The notes: a model not told the origin generated them from the letters alone. Shown: positions 36,869 through 46,657, counted from the stretch's first letter. The stretch: 64,000 bases of DNA from Thermomonas sp. HDW16 (GCF_011302915.1 NZ_CP049872.1:62001-126000); one strand, 5' to 3'. A program made the numbers and translations.

Positions 36869-38260
36869 TCACGGTGACCGATGGCCGGCCTCGATCGAGG
36901 CTTCCTGCACGATGGGGACGCGGCGGCTGCTGCGCAAGAAGCGCCGGCACAACAGGAACGCCGCCACCGACAGTCCGGCGGTCAGGCCCAGCCACATGCC
37001 CTTCGGCCCCCAGCCCAGCGCCAGGCCCAGGCCGGCGCCGACCGGCATGCCGATCCCCCAATAGGCCAGCGCGGCCAGCCACATCGGCACGCGGGTGTCG
37101 TTCAGGCCGCGCAGGGCGCCGGCGGACAGCACCTGCACGCCGTCCGGAAACTGGAACAGCGCGGCATACAGCAGCAGCGAGGCGGCCAGCGCGCCTACCA
37201 TGGCATCGCTCGTGTACAGGCCGACGATGACATGGTTGCCGGACAGCATGATCAGCGCGGACACCGCCTGCGTGCCCAATACCAGCGCCAGCCCCGCGAA
37301 ATAGGCGCGGCGGATGCCGTCGCGGTCGCCGCGGCCCAGCGCATGGCCCACGCGCACGGTGGTGGCCTCGGCCACGCCGAACGGGATCATGAAGCACAGC
37401 GTGGCCACGTTGATCGCGATCTGGTGCGCGGCCACCGGCACTTCGCCCAAGCGCCCGATCAACAGGGTGGTGACGATGAACAGGCCGCCTTCCATGGTGA
37501 TGGTGACGCCGATCGGCAGGCCACGGCCCAGCAGGCCACGGATCACCGGCCACTGCGGCCGTTCGCAGCGCGCGTACAGGCGCAGGTCGGCGAAGCGCGG
37601 CGACAGCCGCAGGTACAGCGCGAACGCGAGCAGCTGCACCCAGAACATCGCCGCCGACGCCCAGCCGAGGCCGGCCGCGCCCATCGCCGGCAGCCCGAAC
37701 AGACCGTTGGTCAGCACGTAACCGACCGGTGCCAGGAAGAACAGGCCGCCGAAGCCGATCAGCATGGTCGGCAACGACCAATGCAGGCCATCACTGAGAT
37801 AGCGCATGCACAGGTACAGGGTGAATGCCGGGATGCCCCAGCGGATCGCGTGCAGGAACTCGATGGCACCGGGGATGATCGCCGCGGAAATCCCCATCGG
37901 CCCCAGCAGCCACGGCAACACCGTCATCAGCACGAACAGCAGCGCGCCCAATCCAAGCCCCAGCCACAGCGACTGCCGCCACAGCGGGCCGATCTCGCCG
38001 CGCCGCTGCGCGCCATCCAGCTGCGAGACCGACGGCGGCAGCGCCATCAAGGTACCCATCGGCAACATCATCGGCAGCCAAAACAGCGCCGTGCCCACCG
38101 CCACCGCCGCCAGCGTGGTGGTGCCGTGTTGGCCGGCCAACACGGTGTCCACGAAACCGACCAGGCCATGCGACAGGTGACCGGCCGCCAACGGCGCGGC
38201 CAGGCGCGCACTGGTGCGCACCTCGTCGCGAAACCGGATCGGCGTGGTCGTGTCTGTCAT
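36869..38260 (-). CDS. MATE family efflux transporter (NorM-like)
   Basis: Twelve-helix inner-membrane cation/drug antiporter, 463 residues, with the usual N-terminal pattern (RLAAPLAAGHLSHGLVGFVDTVLAGQHG) and GVAEATTVRVGHALGRGD at the start of the second half. MATE proteins export cationic compounds using a sodium or proton gradient. The substrate is unknown. It stands alone, 78 bases upstream of the sppA start, on the same strand. Confidence 0.9.
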   Translation of the reverse strand: MTDTTTPIRFRDEVRTSARLAAPLAAGHLSHGLVGFVDTVLAGQHGTTTLAAVAVGTALFWLPMMLPMGTLMALPPSVSQLDGAQRRGEIGPLWRQSLWLGLGLGALLFVLMTVLPWLLGPMGISAAIIPGAIEFLHAIRWGIPAFTLYLCMRYLSDGLHWSLPTMLIGFGGLFFLAPVGYVLTNGLFGLPAMGAAGLGWASAAMFWVQLLAFALYLRLSPRFADLRLYARCERPQWPVIRGLLGRGLPIGVTITMEGGLFIVTTLLIGRLGEVPVAAHQIAINVATLCFMIPFGVAEATTVRVGHALGRGDRDGIRRAYFAGLALVLGTQAVSALIMLSGNHVIVGLYTSDAMVGALAASLLLYAALFQFPDGVQVLSAGALRGLNDTRVPMWLAALAYWGIGMPVGAGLGLALGWGPKGMWLGLTAGLSVAAFLLCRRFLRSSRRVPIVQEASIEAGHRSP

Positions 38261-38326
38261 GGCGGTTTCCGTGCGCTGCGGTGGCGCAATCGCGCAAGGG
38301 CTGCCATCTTAACGGCGACAGGGTGA

Positions 38327-39502
38327 ATGCCGATGACCGAACAAACCACCAATACCGAAGCCACACCGACCGCCGCCGCCGGCGACTGCCGCAACTGCGG
38401 CACGCCCTTGCTGGGCGCGCACTGCTACGCCTGCGGACAGCCGGTGAAAGGCTTGGTGCGGCCGCTGGGCAACCTGTTCGGCGACCTGCTGGACAGCGTG
38501 TTCAACATCGACACCCGCATCCTGCGCACGCTGCCGCCGCTGTTCGCCAAGCCCGGCTTCCTCAGCACCGAATATTTCGCCGGGCGCCAGGTGCGCTACG
38601 TGACCCCGGTGCGGCTGTTCTTCTTCCTCGCCATCGTGACGTTCTTCCTCGCCCAGCTGAGCTTCCAAATCGGCCCGGACGCGATCGACGTGGACGGCAA
38701 GGGCAGCAACGGCAACATCCGCGACGCGAGCACCGTGGCCGAGGTCGAGAAACGCCGCGATGTGGCGCTGGCCGGGCTCGCAGATGCAAAGAAGGGCATG
38801 GCGGGCACGCCTGCCGCCAGCGGCATCCCTGGCATCGAAGCCGGCGAGCAGAAAGTGCGCGAGGAAGCCAACGCGCGGATCAAGCAACTGCAGGAGGCGC
38901 AGGCCAAGGGCGAGCCGGTGCCGGAAGCCGACGAGAACAAGCTCAACCTCAGCATCAATGGCAAACGCTGGGATGCCAAGAAGAACCCGGTCGACACCTG
39001 GCTGCCTTCTTTCGCCAACCGCTGGCTCAACGACCAGATCGTACGCGGCAACCGCAACATCGAACGGCTGAAGCAAGATCCGTCCGCGTTCAAGGACGCG
39101 GTGCTCAGCGCGGTGCCCACCACCTTGTTCGTGCTGGTGCCGATCTTCGCGCTGATGCTGAAGCTGGCCTACCTGCTCAAGCGGCGGCTGTACATGGAGC
39201 ACGTGGTGGTGGCCCTGCACAGCCATGCCTTCCTGTGCCTGGACCTGTTGCTGGTGTTGCTGGTGCGGATGCTGCAGGAGTGGCTGGCCCCGAACGGCGG
39301 CGCGCTCGCCACCCTGTTCGGCTGGATCGAAGGCCTGCTGATCGCCTGGATGCCGATCTACCTGCTGCTCATGCAGAAGCGCGTCTATGCGCAGGGCTGG
39401 CCGATGACGCTGCTGAAGTACTGCGTGCTGGGCTTCTGCTACACGATCCTGCTCAGCTTCGCGATCGCGGCGAGCATGGCGATCGGACTGGTGGCGATGT
39501 GA
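38327..39502 (+). CDS. DUF3667 membrane protein with N-terminal zinc ribbon
   Basis: A 391-residue inner-membrane protein. A short cytoplasmic zinc-ribbon-like element (CRNCGTPLLGAHCYACGQ, two CxxC pairs at about 23-40) leads into the DUF3667 signature (LFGDLLDSVFNIDTRILRTL...YFAGRQVRYVTPVRLFFFLA). A charged, coiled central loop (about 110-250) and four or more C-terminal hydrophobic helices follow. The family function is unknown. The next gene overlaps its stop by four bases. Confidence 0.82.
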   Translation: MPMTEQTTNTEATPTAAAGDCRNCGTPLLGAHCYACGQPVKGLVRPLGNLFGDLLDSVFNIDTRILRTLPPLFAKPGFLSTEYFAGRQVRYVTPVRLFFFLAIVTFFLAQLSFQIGPDAIDVDGKGSNGNIRDASTVAEVEKRRDVALAGLADAKKGMAGTPAASGIPGIEAGEQKVREEANARIKQLQEAQAKGEPVPEADENKLNLSINGKRWDAKKNPVDTWLPSFANRWLNDQIVRGNRNIERLKQDPSAFKDAVLSAVPTTLFVLVPIFALMLKLAYLLKRRLYMEHVVVALHSHAFLCLDLLLVLLVRMLQEWLAPNGGALATLFGWIEGLLIAWMPIYLLLMQKRVYAQGWPMTLLKYCVLGFCYTILLSFAIAASMAIGLVAM

Positions 39503-39828
39503 GCGCGGCGCAGGCCGGCGATGTCGTCTACGAGGTGAACCTCGATGTCGAGGCCGCCATCGAAGCCGACTACCGCGCCTGGTTGCGCGGACATATCGAC
39601 GACATCCTCGCCCTGCCCGGCTTCCTCGATGCGCGCGTGTTCGACGTGATCGACCCGCCGCCCGCTCCCGGCCGCATCGCGCTGTGCGTGCAGTACCGCA
39701 TGCATGACGAAGCTGCACTGCAGGACTACTTCGACCAACACGCACCGCGATTGCGCGGCGATGGCATCGCTCGCTTCGGCGGCAGGTTCAACGCAAGCCG
39801 GCGCGTGCTGCGCGCAGTAGCGGCCTGA
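39499..39828 (+). CDS. DUF4286 family protein
   Basis: A 109-residue cytoplasmic protein related to the ABM/DUF4286 ferredoxin-like fold, beginning at a GTG (39499) whose GTGA overlaps the stop of the DUF3667 gene. It reads VVYEVNLDVEAAIEADYRAWLRGHIDD, with LPGFLDARVFDV and YFDQHAPRLRGDGIARFG later, matching the family. Probably translationally coupled to its neighbour; function unknown. Confidence 0.82.
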   Translation: MSAAQAGDVVYEVNLDVEAAIEADYRAWLRGHIDDILALPGFLDARVFDVIDPPPAPGRIALCVQYRMHDEAALQDYFDQHAPRLRGDGIARFGGRFNASRRVLRAVAA

Positions 39829-39837
39829 TAAACGAAC

Positions 39838-39863
39838 GGGGGCGATGCCGAAGCATCGCCCCC
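39838..39863. terminator. Hairpin between convergent genes
   Basis: A perfect 11-bp stem (GGGGGCGATGC / GCATCGCCCCC) closes a stable CGAA tetraloop, just after the DUF4286 stop and before the stop of the autotransporter gene on the other strand. There is no long T tract. Probably a bidirectional transcription end. Confidence 0.6.
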
Positions 39864-39903
39864 TCCCGCAACGACGGCGGGCGCCCCCGCAGCAAGGCTT
39901 GCC

Positions 39904-42900
39904 TTACAGGTCGAAGCCGAAGCCCGCGCCGGCGCTGGATTCACCGCTGCCGAAGCTGGCGCCCAGCGAGAACGAACCGCGATCACCCAGGCGCTTGCCG
40001 TAACCGATCGACACCGCCCCCTCGCCGCCCTGTGCACCCACGCCGATGGCGATGCGGCCCTTGCTGCTGTTGCCGTTGGCCGCGTTCACCGACATCTGGG
40101 TCATCGCAGCGCCCATCGCACCGATCCGGTCGATGCGCTGGTCGGTCTTGGCGAAGCGCACATCCACTTCCCGCTGGTACTGGGTGAAGTTGTCGTTCCA
40201 GGCCGCGAACTTGCTGTCCGTGTACGCATTCGCCGCGCTCAGCGTGGCGGTGCTGCGGGTGTCCGTATACGCCTTCGAGCTGCTCAGGGTGGCCGCATCG
40301 CCCGCGGCCATGTCGGTGCGCACCGCCGCTTCGCGGGTGTCGGTATAGCCATTGGCCGACGCCAGCGTGGCCGCATCACCGGCATCGGCGTGCGTATTGG
40401 CGGCGGCCAGCGTGGCCGCATCACCGGCATCGGCGTGCGTATTGGCGGCGGCCAGCGTGTCGGCATCGCCGTCCTGCAGCTGCCCCAGGTTCACGGCATC
40501 GGTGGCGGCGGTGCCGTCGGCCAGGTTATGCACTTGCGTGCCATCCGCACCCTGCAGGGTCACGCTGGACTGGCTGGGATCGTCGTACTGCACCCCATTG
40601 CCGCCGGTATCCATCCAGCTGCCGATCGCTGCCAGCGCGTCGCCCACGTTGTTGTAGGTGATGCCCAGGATGGTGTAGCTGGGCGGCGCGAACACGCCGC
40701 CGGCATAACTCGCGCCACCGCCAAAAGCGGACGCCAGCGGGAACAGTTGCCCCACATTGACCGCATCGGTATCGGCGGTACCCGCCGCAAGATGGATGAT
40801 CTGGCCCTGCGTGGTCGCGCTGCCCACCGACACCGCATAGTCGCGGTCGGCGACCGCTTGATAACCGATCGCGGTGCTGCCGAAGTTCAACGCCTGAGAT
40901 CCGTAACCGAACACGCTGCTTCTCATGCCGCTGGCGGTGTTCGCCACCCCGAATGCAGTGCTGCTCTCACCACTGGCGGTGTTGGCGAGGCCGAACGCGT
41001 TGCTGCCACCACCGGCAGCCGTGTTCCGGGTGCCGAACGCGCTGCTGTTAGCATTGCTTGCGACGTTTTGGAAGCCGAACGCGCTGCTTAGGCTGCCGCT
41101 GGCGGTATTAATGTAGCCAAACGCGCTACTGTAGTTACCGTTGGTGACACTCCCTACACCAAACGCACTGCTCATCAGCCCGCTGGCTTGGGTCACCCGG
41201 TCAATGCCCGCATCGAACACGCCATCGCCGTCCTCGTCGTACCAGGTGCCCACCGCGATGCTGTTTGCCCCGTTGGTGGTGCCGGCAGCACTGTTGCCGG
41301 CCACGCTGCCCACGCCGATGGCCACGCTGTTGTTGTCGTAGGCGGTGCTGCCCACGCCCACCGCAACGGCGTCGTCGCCGGTCGCCCCGTCGTTGTTGTA
41401 GTTGCCGGCGGCGCTATTGGTGTTATTGACGCTGAAGAAATGCACGGCTGTGCCACCACTGACGCCGGCGATGGCGTCAGTCAACTGCCCAAAGTTCACC
41501 GCATCGGTGGCGTTGATGCCCGCCGCCACATGAACCAGGCGGGCGTTGCGGTCGCTGCCGTAGGCATTGCCGTTTATATCCAGATCGACCGCCGCGTGGC
41601 CGAACGAGACCACGCCGGCTTCGTCGGCCACCGCCTCGTAGCCGATGGCGGTGCTGCCCTCCTTCAATCCCCGGCTGCCGTAACCGATCGCGACGCCTTT
41701 ATTCACCGTCACTGCAGCGTGAGTGCCGATCGCAACGCTGAAATTGCCCGAGACCGAGCTATGACTGCCGAATGCGTTGCTGTAATGCCCGTAGACATTG
41801 TTAAAAGTACCTACCGCGTTGCTCCTTTCACCTTGAACAACGTTTTGGGTGCCAACTGCGTTGCTGTAGTTGATGACTTCGACGGTGTGGCCGACTAGAT
41901 TCCATGTGCCAAACGCGTTGTTGAAATTGCCGATGACGGTGTTGCCGGAGCCAACCGCACTGTTCAACACGCCGTCAACGTAGTTCAAGGCGCCGAGCGC
42001 GGTGCTTGAGTCGCCAATGACGGAACTCCCCACGCCGAACGCACTGTTGCTATCTCCGTTGACCTGGGTCAGCGTGCCGTTGAGATCCTTGGTGCCTGGC
42101 AAGGTCGAGTAATACCAGGTACCCACCGCGACGCTGTTGTTGTCGTTGGCGATGGCATTGGTACCCACGGCCAGACTGCTGTCGCCGCCGGCGGTGCTGC
42201 GCACGCCCACCGCAGTGGCATCCGTGCCGGTCGCCCCGTCGTTGTTGTAGTTGCCTGCGGTGCTGTCGGTGGAATTCACGCTGAAGAAATGCAGCGGGGC
42301 GCCGCCACCACTGACGCCGGCGATGGCCGCATCCAGCTGGCCCTTGTTGACCGCATCGGTGGCTGACGTACCCGCCGCAAGATGGATGATCTGGCGCTGC
42401 GTGGTCGCGCTGCCCACCGACACCGCATAGTCGCGGTCGGCGATCGCCTGGTAACCGATCGCGGTGCTGCCAATGTTCAGCGCCTGCGAGCCGTAACCGA
42501 ACGCGCTGCTCCATTGGCCGCTGGCCGTGTTCAGACTGCCGAAGGCACTGCTGCCGATGCCGCTGGCGGTATTGAAGAAGCCGAACGCGCTGCTCTTGTT
42601 GCCGCCGGCGGTATTGGAGAAGCCGAACGCACTGCTGAAGAGCCCGCTGGCGTCACTGCCCACGCCGAACGCGCTGCTGTGCGTCCCGGAGGCCTGGGTC
42701 AGCCAATCGGTGCCCGCATCGAACACGCCATCGCCGTCCTGGTCGTACCAGGTGCCCACCGCGATGCTGTTGCTGCCGCTGGCGGTGGCGGGATCGCCGT
42801 CGCCCGCCACGCTGCCCACGCCCAGCGCCACGCTGGTGTTGTCCGTGGCGATGCTGCCGTTGCCCACGGCCACGCTGCTGGTACCCAGCGCAACACCGAC

Positions 42901-43941
42901 TTCGTCGTTACCCGGCGAGCCGTCGCCATTCTTGTCCCACCAGCCACTCAGCACCGTGCTGTACGCGCCGCTGGCGTAGCCGCCAAAGCCGAACGCGCTG
43001 CTGCCGAAGCCACTGGCGATGCTCTGATTGCCGAAGACGCTGCTGTAGCTGCCGCTGGCCGTGTTGAGGAAACCGAACGCGCTGCTCCGCTCTGCGCTGG
43101 CGGTGTTGCCCACGCCGGATGCACTGCTGTAGCTGCCGGACGCGCTGTTCACCTGGTCGGTGCCGGCATCGAACACGCCATCGCCGTCCTGGTCGTACCA
43201 GGTGCCCACCGCGGTGCTGTTGCGGCCGATGGAGCCGGGATTGCCGTCGCCGGCCACGCTGCCCACGCCCACCGCCACGCTGAAGACGTCGGACGCCTGG
43301 GTACCGGCCCCCACGGAGACGCTGCTGGGGCCACTGGCGCTGCTGGTTTCGCCGGCGTCGACGGTCCCGTCGTTGTTCTTGTTCCACCAGCCGCTGAGCA
43401 CCATGCTGCCCTGGCCACTGGCGCTGCCGCGAAAGCCGAATGCGCTGCTGGCGCTGCCGCTGGCGATGTTCGTGTAGCCGAATGCACTGCCGTACAAGCC
43501 ATTCGCGGTGTTCATGTAGCCGAACGCACTGCTGGCAACGCCGCCCGCAGTATTGGTGTTGCCGAACGCGCTGCTGTACGCGGCACTGGCGGCGTTGAGC
43601 AGGCCGAACGCGTTGCTGCTGCCGCCGCCAGCGGTATTGCCCACGCCGAACGCGCTGCCGAAATTGCCGTTGACGGTGTTCAAGACATCTCCGGCATCGA
43701 ACACCCCATTGCTATTGGCGTCGTACCAGGTGCCGAACGCCGCGCTGTTGGCACCCAGGGCGCGATTGCCGTCGCCGCAGGCTACGGCTTCCGCGCCGGC
43801 GGCACTGTTGGGCTGGCTGGGTGTCGCCGGCGTGGTGGTGCAGACCACCCCGGCCAGCGCCGGCGTGGTCAGCAACGACAAACCGCCGCTGACAGCCAGC
43901 GACAGCACGGAACGGCGGACATTGCGGCGAGACATGCGCAT
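39904..43941 (-). CDS. YadA-type trimeric autotransporter adhesin
   Basis: Surface adhesin of 1345 residues, trimeric by family. The signal peptide follows the start at 43941 (RNVRRSVLSLAVSGGLSLLTTPALA; GGGGAA-like ribosome site upstream). A long head of 14-residue beta-roll repeats follows (SSAFGxxNTASGxx). Four neck-like motifs have the form HLAAGTxATDAVNxGQL. A short coiled-coil stalk has 15-residue repeats (TLAAANTHADAGDAA). The C-terminal YadA membrane anchor ends GSFSLGASFGSG..AGAGFGFDL. Unusually, the head is interrupted by at least six W-[YW]-D-x-[DN]-x-[DN]-G segments that look like calcium-binding DxDxDG loops. It lies next to a two-component system. Confidence 0.92.
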   Translation of the reverse strand: MRMSRRNVRRSVLSLAVSGGLSLLTTPALAGVVCTTTPATPSQPNSAAGAEAVACGDGNRALGANSAAFGTWYDANSNGVFDAGDVLNTVNGNFGSAFGVGNTAGGGSSNAFGLLNAASAAYSSAFGNTNTAGGVASSAFGYMNTANGLYGSAFGYTNIASGSASSAFGFRGSASGQGSMVLSGWWNKNNDGTVDAGETSSASGPSSVSVGAGTQASDVFSVAVGVGSVAGDGNPGSIGRNSTAVGTWYDQDGDGVFDAGTDQVNSASGSYSSASGVGNTASAERSSAFGFLNTASGSYSSVFGNQSIASGFGSSAFGFGGYASGAYSTVLSGWWDKNGDGSPGNDEVGVALGTSSVAVGNGSIATDNTSVALGVGSVAGDGDPATASGSNSIAVGTWYDQDGDGVFDAGTDWLTQASGTHSSAFGVGSDASGLFSSAFGFSNTAGGNKSSAFGFFNTASGIGSSAFGSLNTASGQWSSAFGYGSQALNIGSTAIGYQAIADRDYAVSVGSATTQRQIIHLAAGTSATDAVNKGQLDAAIAGVSGGGAPLHFFSVNSTDSTAGNYNNDGATGTDATAVGVRSTAGGDSSLAVGTNAIANDNNSVAVGTWYYSTLPGTKDLNGTLTQVNGDSNSAFGVGSSVIGDSSTALGALNYVDGVLNSAVGSGNTVIGNFNNAFGTWNLVGHTVEVINYSNAVGTQNVVQGERSNAVGTFNNVYGHYSNAFGSHSSVSGNFSVAIGTHAAVTVNKGVAIGYGSRGLKEGSTAIGYEAVADEAGVVSFGHAAVDLDINGNAYGSDRNARLVHVAAGINATDAVNFGQLTDAIAGVSGGTAVHFFSVNNTNSAAGNYNNDGATGDDAVAVGVGSTAYDNNSVAIGVGSVAGNSAAGTTNGANSIAVGTWYDEDGDGVFDAGIDRVTQASGLMSSAFGVGSVTNGNYSSAFGYINTASGSLSSAFGFQNVASNANSSAFGTRNTAAGGGSNAFGLANTASGESSTAFGVANTASGMRSSVFGYGSQALNFGSTAIGYQAVADRDYAVSVGSATTQGQIIHLAAGTADTDAVNVGQLFPLASAFGGGASYAGGVFAPPSYTILGITYNNVGDALAAIGSWMDTGGNGVQYDDPSQSSVTLQGADGTQVHNLADGTAATDAVNLGQLQDGDADTLAAANTHADAGDAATLAAANTHADAGDAATLASANGYTDTREAAVRTDMAAGDAATLSSSKAYTDTRSTATLSAANAYTDSKFAAWNDNFTQYQREVDVRFAKTDQRIDRIGAMGAAMTQMSVNAANGNSSKGRIAIGVGAQGGEGAVSIGYGKRLGDRGSFSLGASFGSGESSAGAGFGFDL
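40361..40458 (-). repeat. Two perfect 45-bp tandem repeats in the adhesin stalk
   Basis: The units 40361-40405 and 40406-40450 are identical, and the next nine bases start a third copy. The unit is in frame and encodes one 15-residue coiled-coil step, so copy-number change would lengthen or shorten the stalk without breaking the frame. Confidence 0.85.
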
Positions 43942-44083
43942 GGCGATTTCCCCGAAGGAACCGCCAGTCACCATGCCGCCCGGCACAGCCGTCGCCGACG
44001 GTCGTGCCGCCTAAAGTATGCACATGGGCGCGGCTTGAACATCCACGAAATCAGGTAGGCCGGAGGGCGAATCGCCCGCGCAC

Positions 44084-45907
44084 TCACCCAGCCAGCGGCA
44101 TCTCCAACCGCAGCTCCATGCCCGGCGCCCTGTCTCGCACCTGCAAATCGCCGCCCAGCCGCATCGCGCGCAACCGCATCGACGCGAACCCCGCACCGCC
44201 GCCTTCCATGCGCAGCATGCTGCTCGCCGGCAAGCCCACGCCATCGTCGCGCACGCTGATTTCGAGCCGTTCTCCCGCGCGCGCGATGCGCACGTCCACC
44301 CGTTGCGCGCGGCTGTGCTTGAACACATTGGTCAGCGCTTCCTGCAACAGTCGCAGCAGGTCGAGGCTGCGCGCAGGTTCCAGGTGCAGACCGTCGATGC
44401 CTTCCACCTGCCAGTAGGCGTCGATGTCCGCCGCTTCCAGCAAACGGCTGGCGCGATGCCGCAGCGGCGCGATCAATGCGGCCAGGTCCGCCTGTTCCTG
44501 CGCGGTAGTATCGATCACCAGGCGCAGGTCGTCGCGCATATCCTTCAGCATCGACACCAGGCTTGCCTCCGATGAAGTTTCCGGCGCCTGTTCGAGTCGC
44601 GCGATGGCGCCGACCAGAGTGCCGCCAAAACCATCGTGGAGGTCGCGCACCAGTTGCAGGCGCTCGCCGGCGCGGGTGTGCGCGAGTTCCAGCGCGTGTT
44701 GCTGGTTCATCGTCTGCGCAAGCTGCGAGGTCGCCGAATGCACTTCGCGGGTCAGTTCGGCGTTGAAGCCTTCGACACGCTTCATGGTGTTGGCAAAGCG
44801 ATAGGCCAGTACGAAGGCCGTGCCGAGGACGGTCAATGGGGACAACAGCGCGCCGAGGTAAGTCGATGCCTTCATCCAGCACAGATAAATGGCAAGGTCG
44901 TGGAAGGACACCACCAGCGGGACGCTGACGCAGGCCGCCAGCACCAGGTAATCGATGCGACGCTTGCGCAAGGCATAGCCGATGAAGGCGAGGTTGGCGA
45001 CATACACGAAGGCGACCGCCGGGATCAGATAGGTATTGCGCTGCGTCCCCATCCAGTCGGGAATGATCGGAACCAGCACCAGCGCCAGCAAGGCAATCAC
45101 CAGCAACGCGCGCTCGATGCGCGGCCAGCGGCGATTGCAGTAGCGCAGCAGGAAGATCGCATGCGTCACCACCATCGCCACGAAGGTGGCCGAGATGAAG
45201 GCCTGCCACATGTTGGTGGTCGGGAATGGCCAGATATTCTCGACGATGTAGTTACTGCCATACAGGCTGCCGAAAAAGCCGCTGAGCGCGTACCAGCCAT
45301 AGGTGGTGTCCTGCTGGCGCACCAGCCAGAACAACCCGAACAGCGAAGCGACGACGATGCCGATGGTGAAATAGAGGATCTGCAAATCGCGGCGAATGAA
45401 GACGGCTTCGCTGAAGCTGTCCTGCAGCGCCTTGGCATCCCCGACCGACACCGTACCGAGGCCCGGTACGTATTCGCCGAGTCCCGACACCCGCACCAGC
45501 AGCTCGTTCTCGCCCTGTTTCAACAGTGGCGCCTGCACCACGTAATGGCGCGGCACGTGCCATTTGCGCGACAACGGCTCCACCAGCGATGCATCGCGAT
45601 CAATCACGCTACCGTTGAGCCGCACCTCGGCTGCCATGCCGGTGTAATCGAGCAGCAGGCCGGTGGGCACTTGCGCGTCGGCCTGATTCCATCGCACGCG
45701 ATACCAGACCACGCCATCGTGATCCGGCCAGCGCTCGCCCCAATCGTCCTGCAAGGTCACCGACACCCAGCCGTCGATCGGCGGCGTCTGCGCGTTCCAG
45801 TCCGAACGCGCGGCCTCCGCTTTCGCGATGGTGATCGGTGCGGCTTGCGCCTGCGCGATACCAGCGCAACACCACAGCAGCAGGGCGAGCACCGCGCGCA
45901 GGATCAT
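44084..45907 (-). CDS. NarL-type sensor histidine kinase with 7TM DISM-like sensor
   Basis: Membrane histidine kinase of 607 residues. The signal peptide is followed by a periplasmic beta-sandwich-like domain (about 25-170, DDWGERWPDHDGVVWYRV) and seven hydrophobic helices (about 190-390), the 7TMR-DISM arrangement. A HisKA_3 domain has His424 in LVRDLHDGFGGTLVGA. A HATPase domain follows with ALTNVFKHS, VRDDGVGL and GGGAGFASMRLRA. It overlaps the response regulator gene by four bases (ATGA). The signal is unknown. Confidence 0.88.
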   Translation of the reverse strand: MILRAVLALLLWCCAGIAQAQAAPITIAKAEAARSDWNAQTPPIDGWVSVTLQDDWGERWPDHDGVVWYRVRWNQADAQVPTGLLLDYTGMAAEVRLNGSVIDRDASLVEPLSRKWHVPRHYVVQAPLLKQGENELLVRVSGLGEYVPGLGTVSVGDAKALQDSFSEAVFIRRDLQILYFTIGIVVASLFGLFWLVRQQDTTYGWYALSGFFGSLYGSNYIVENIWPFPTTNMWQAFISATFVAMVVTHAIFLLRYCNRRWPRIERALLVIALLALVLVPIIPDWMGTQRNTYLIPAVAFVYVANLAFIGYALRKRRIDYLVLAACVSVPLVVSFHDLAIYLCWMKASTYLGALLSPLTVLGTAFVLAYRFANTMKRVEGFNAELTREVHSATSQLAQTMNQQHALELAHTRAGERLQLVRDLHDGFGGTLVGAIARLEQAPETSSEASLVSMLKDMRDDLRLVIDTTAQEQADLAALIAPLRHRASRLLEAADIDAYWQVEGIDGLHLEPARSLDLLRLLQEALTNVFKHSRAQRVDVRIARAGERLEISVRDDGVGLPASSMLRMEGGGAGFASMRLRAMRLGGDLQVRDRAPGMELRLEMPLAG

Positions 45908-46566
45908 TGCAGCAGGCCGCGTTCGCGTGCGGCATGCACGGCCTCGGTACGCGAGCGCACCGCCAGCTTGCGGTAGATGTTGCGGGTATGGGTTTCGATG
46001 GTCAGCCGCGACAGGCCGGTGGCCTCGGCGATCTCGCGGTTGCTCAGGCCGCGTTCGACGCTGCCAAGGATCTCGTATTCGCGTTCGGACAGCCGCGGTG
46101 CATCGGACATCAAGAGTGGTGCGGCCTTCGGCACCAGCTGCAGGATGCGCCGCGCGATGACCGGATCGATCGGCGCGCCGCCGCGCTGCAGGCTGCGCAG
46201 ATGCATCGCCAGTTCGATGTCCTCGGCGTTCTTCAGCAGGTAGCCGATCGCGCCATTGCGCAGCGCGGACAGGATGGTGCCTTCCTCGGCCCACGACGAC
46301 AGCACCACTGCCGGCAGCTGCGGCGCATGCTCGCGCAGCCAGGCGATGAAGTCGACACCGTTGCCGTCCGGCAGTTGCACATCGACCAGGACCAGGGTGT
46401 AGTCGCCGCGGGCGGCATGCTCGCGCGCGGTCGCCACATCGCCGGCGACATCGATGCGGATGTCGTCGCCGCCGACTTCGCGCAGCAGGCGCTGCGAGCG
46501 CGCCTGCATCGCAGCGTCGTCTTCCACTACCAGCACTGATGTCAGCGCGATTTCGCCCGCTTGCAT
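45904..46566 (-). CDS. NarL/LuxR family response regulator
   Basis: A 220-residue two-component regulator. The receiver domain has acidic residues in VVEDD and phospho-acceptor Asp62 (LVLVDVQLPDG). The LuxR-type helix-turn-helix is at about 155-215 (LSEREYEILGSVERGLSNREIAEATGLSRLTIETHTRNIYRKL). It is first in the operon with the histidine kinase. Target genes are not known. The adhesin gene is immediately downstream on the same strand and is a plausible target (inference). Confidence 0.92.
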   Translation of the reverse strand: MQAGEIALTSVLVVEDDAAMQARSQRLLREVGGDDIRIDVAGDVATAREHAARGDYTLVLVDVQLPDGNGVDFIAWLREHAPQLPAVVLSSWAEEGTILSALRNGAIGYLLKNAEDIELAMHLRSLQRGGAPIDPVIARRILQLVPKAAPLLMSDAPRLSEREYEILGSVERGLSNREIAEATGLSRLTIETHTRNIYRKLAVRSRTEAVHAARERGLLQ

Positions 46567-46657
46567 CCCGTAGCGATTCCTTTCAGCCGGCGGCCGATCC
46601 CTTCATCATCATACGTTTACTGGCCGACGTATTGCCCATCGAGTCACGCACTGCCGG

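Noticed and set aside
42382-44058. A 558-codon open frame on the plus strand opposite the adhesin
   Set aside because: It mirrors the low-complexity repeats of the adhesin and has repetitive composition but no domain or start signal.
44065-44077. Small palindrome GGGCGAATCGCCC after the histidine kinase gene
   Set aside because: The stem is only six base pairs with one loop base and no T tract, too weak to call a terminator.
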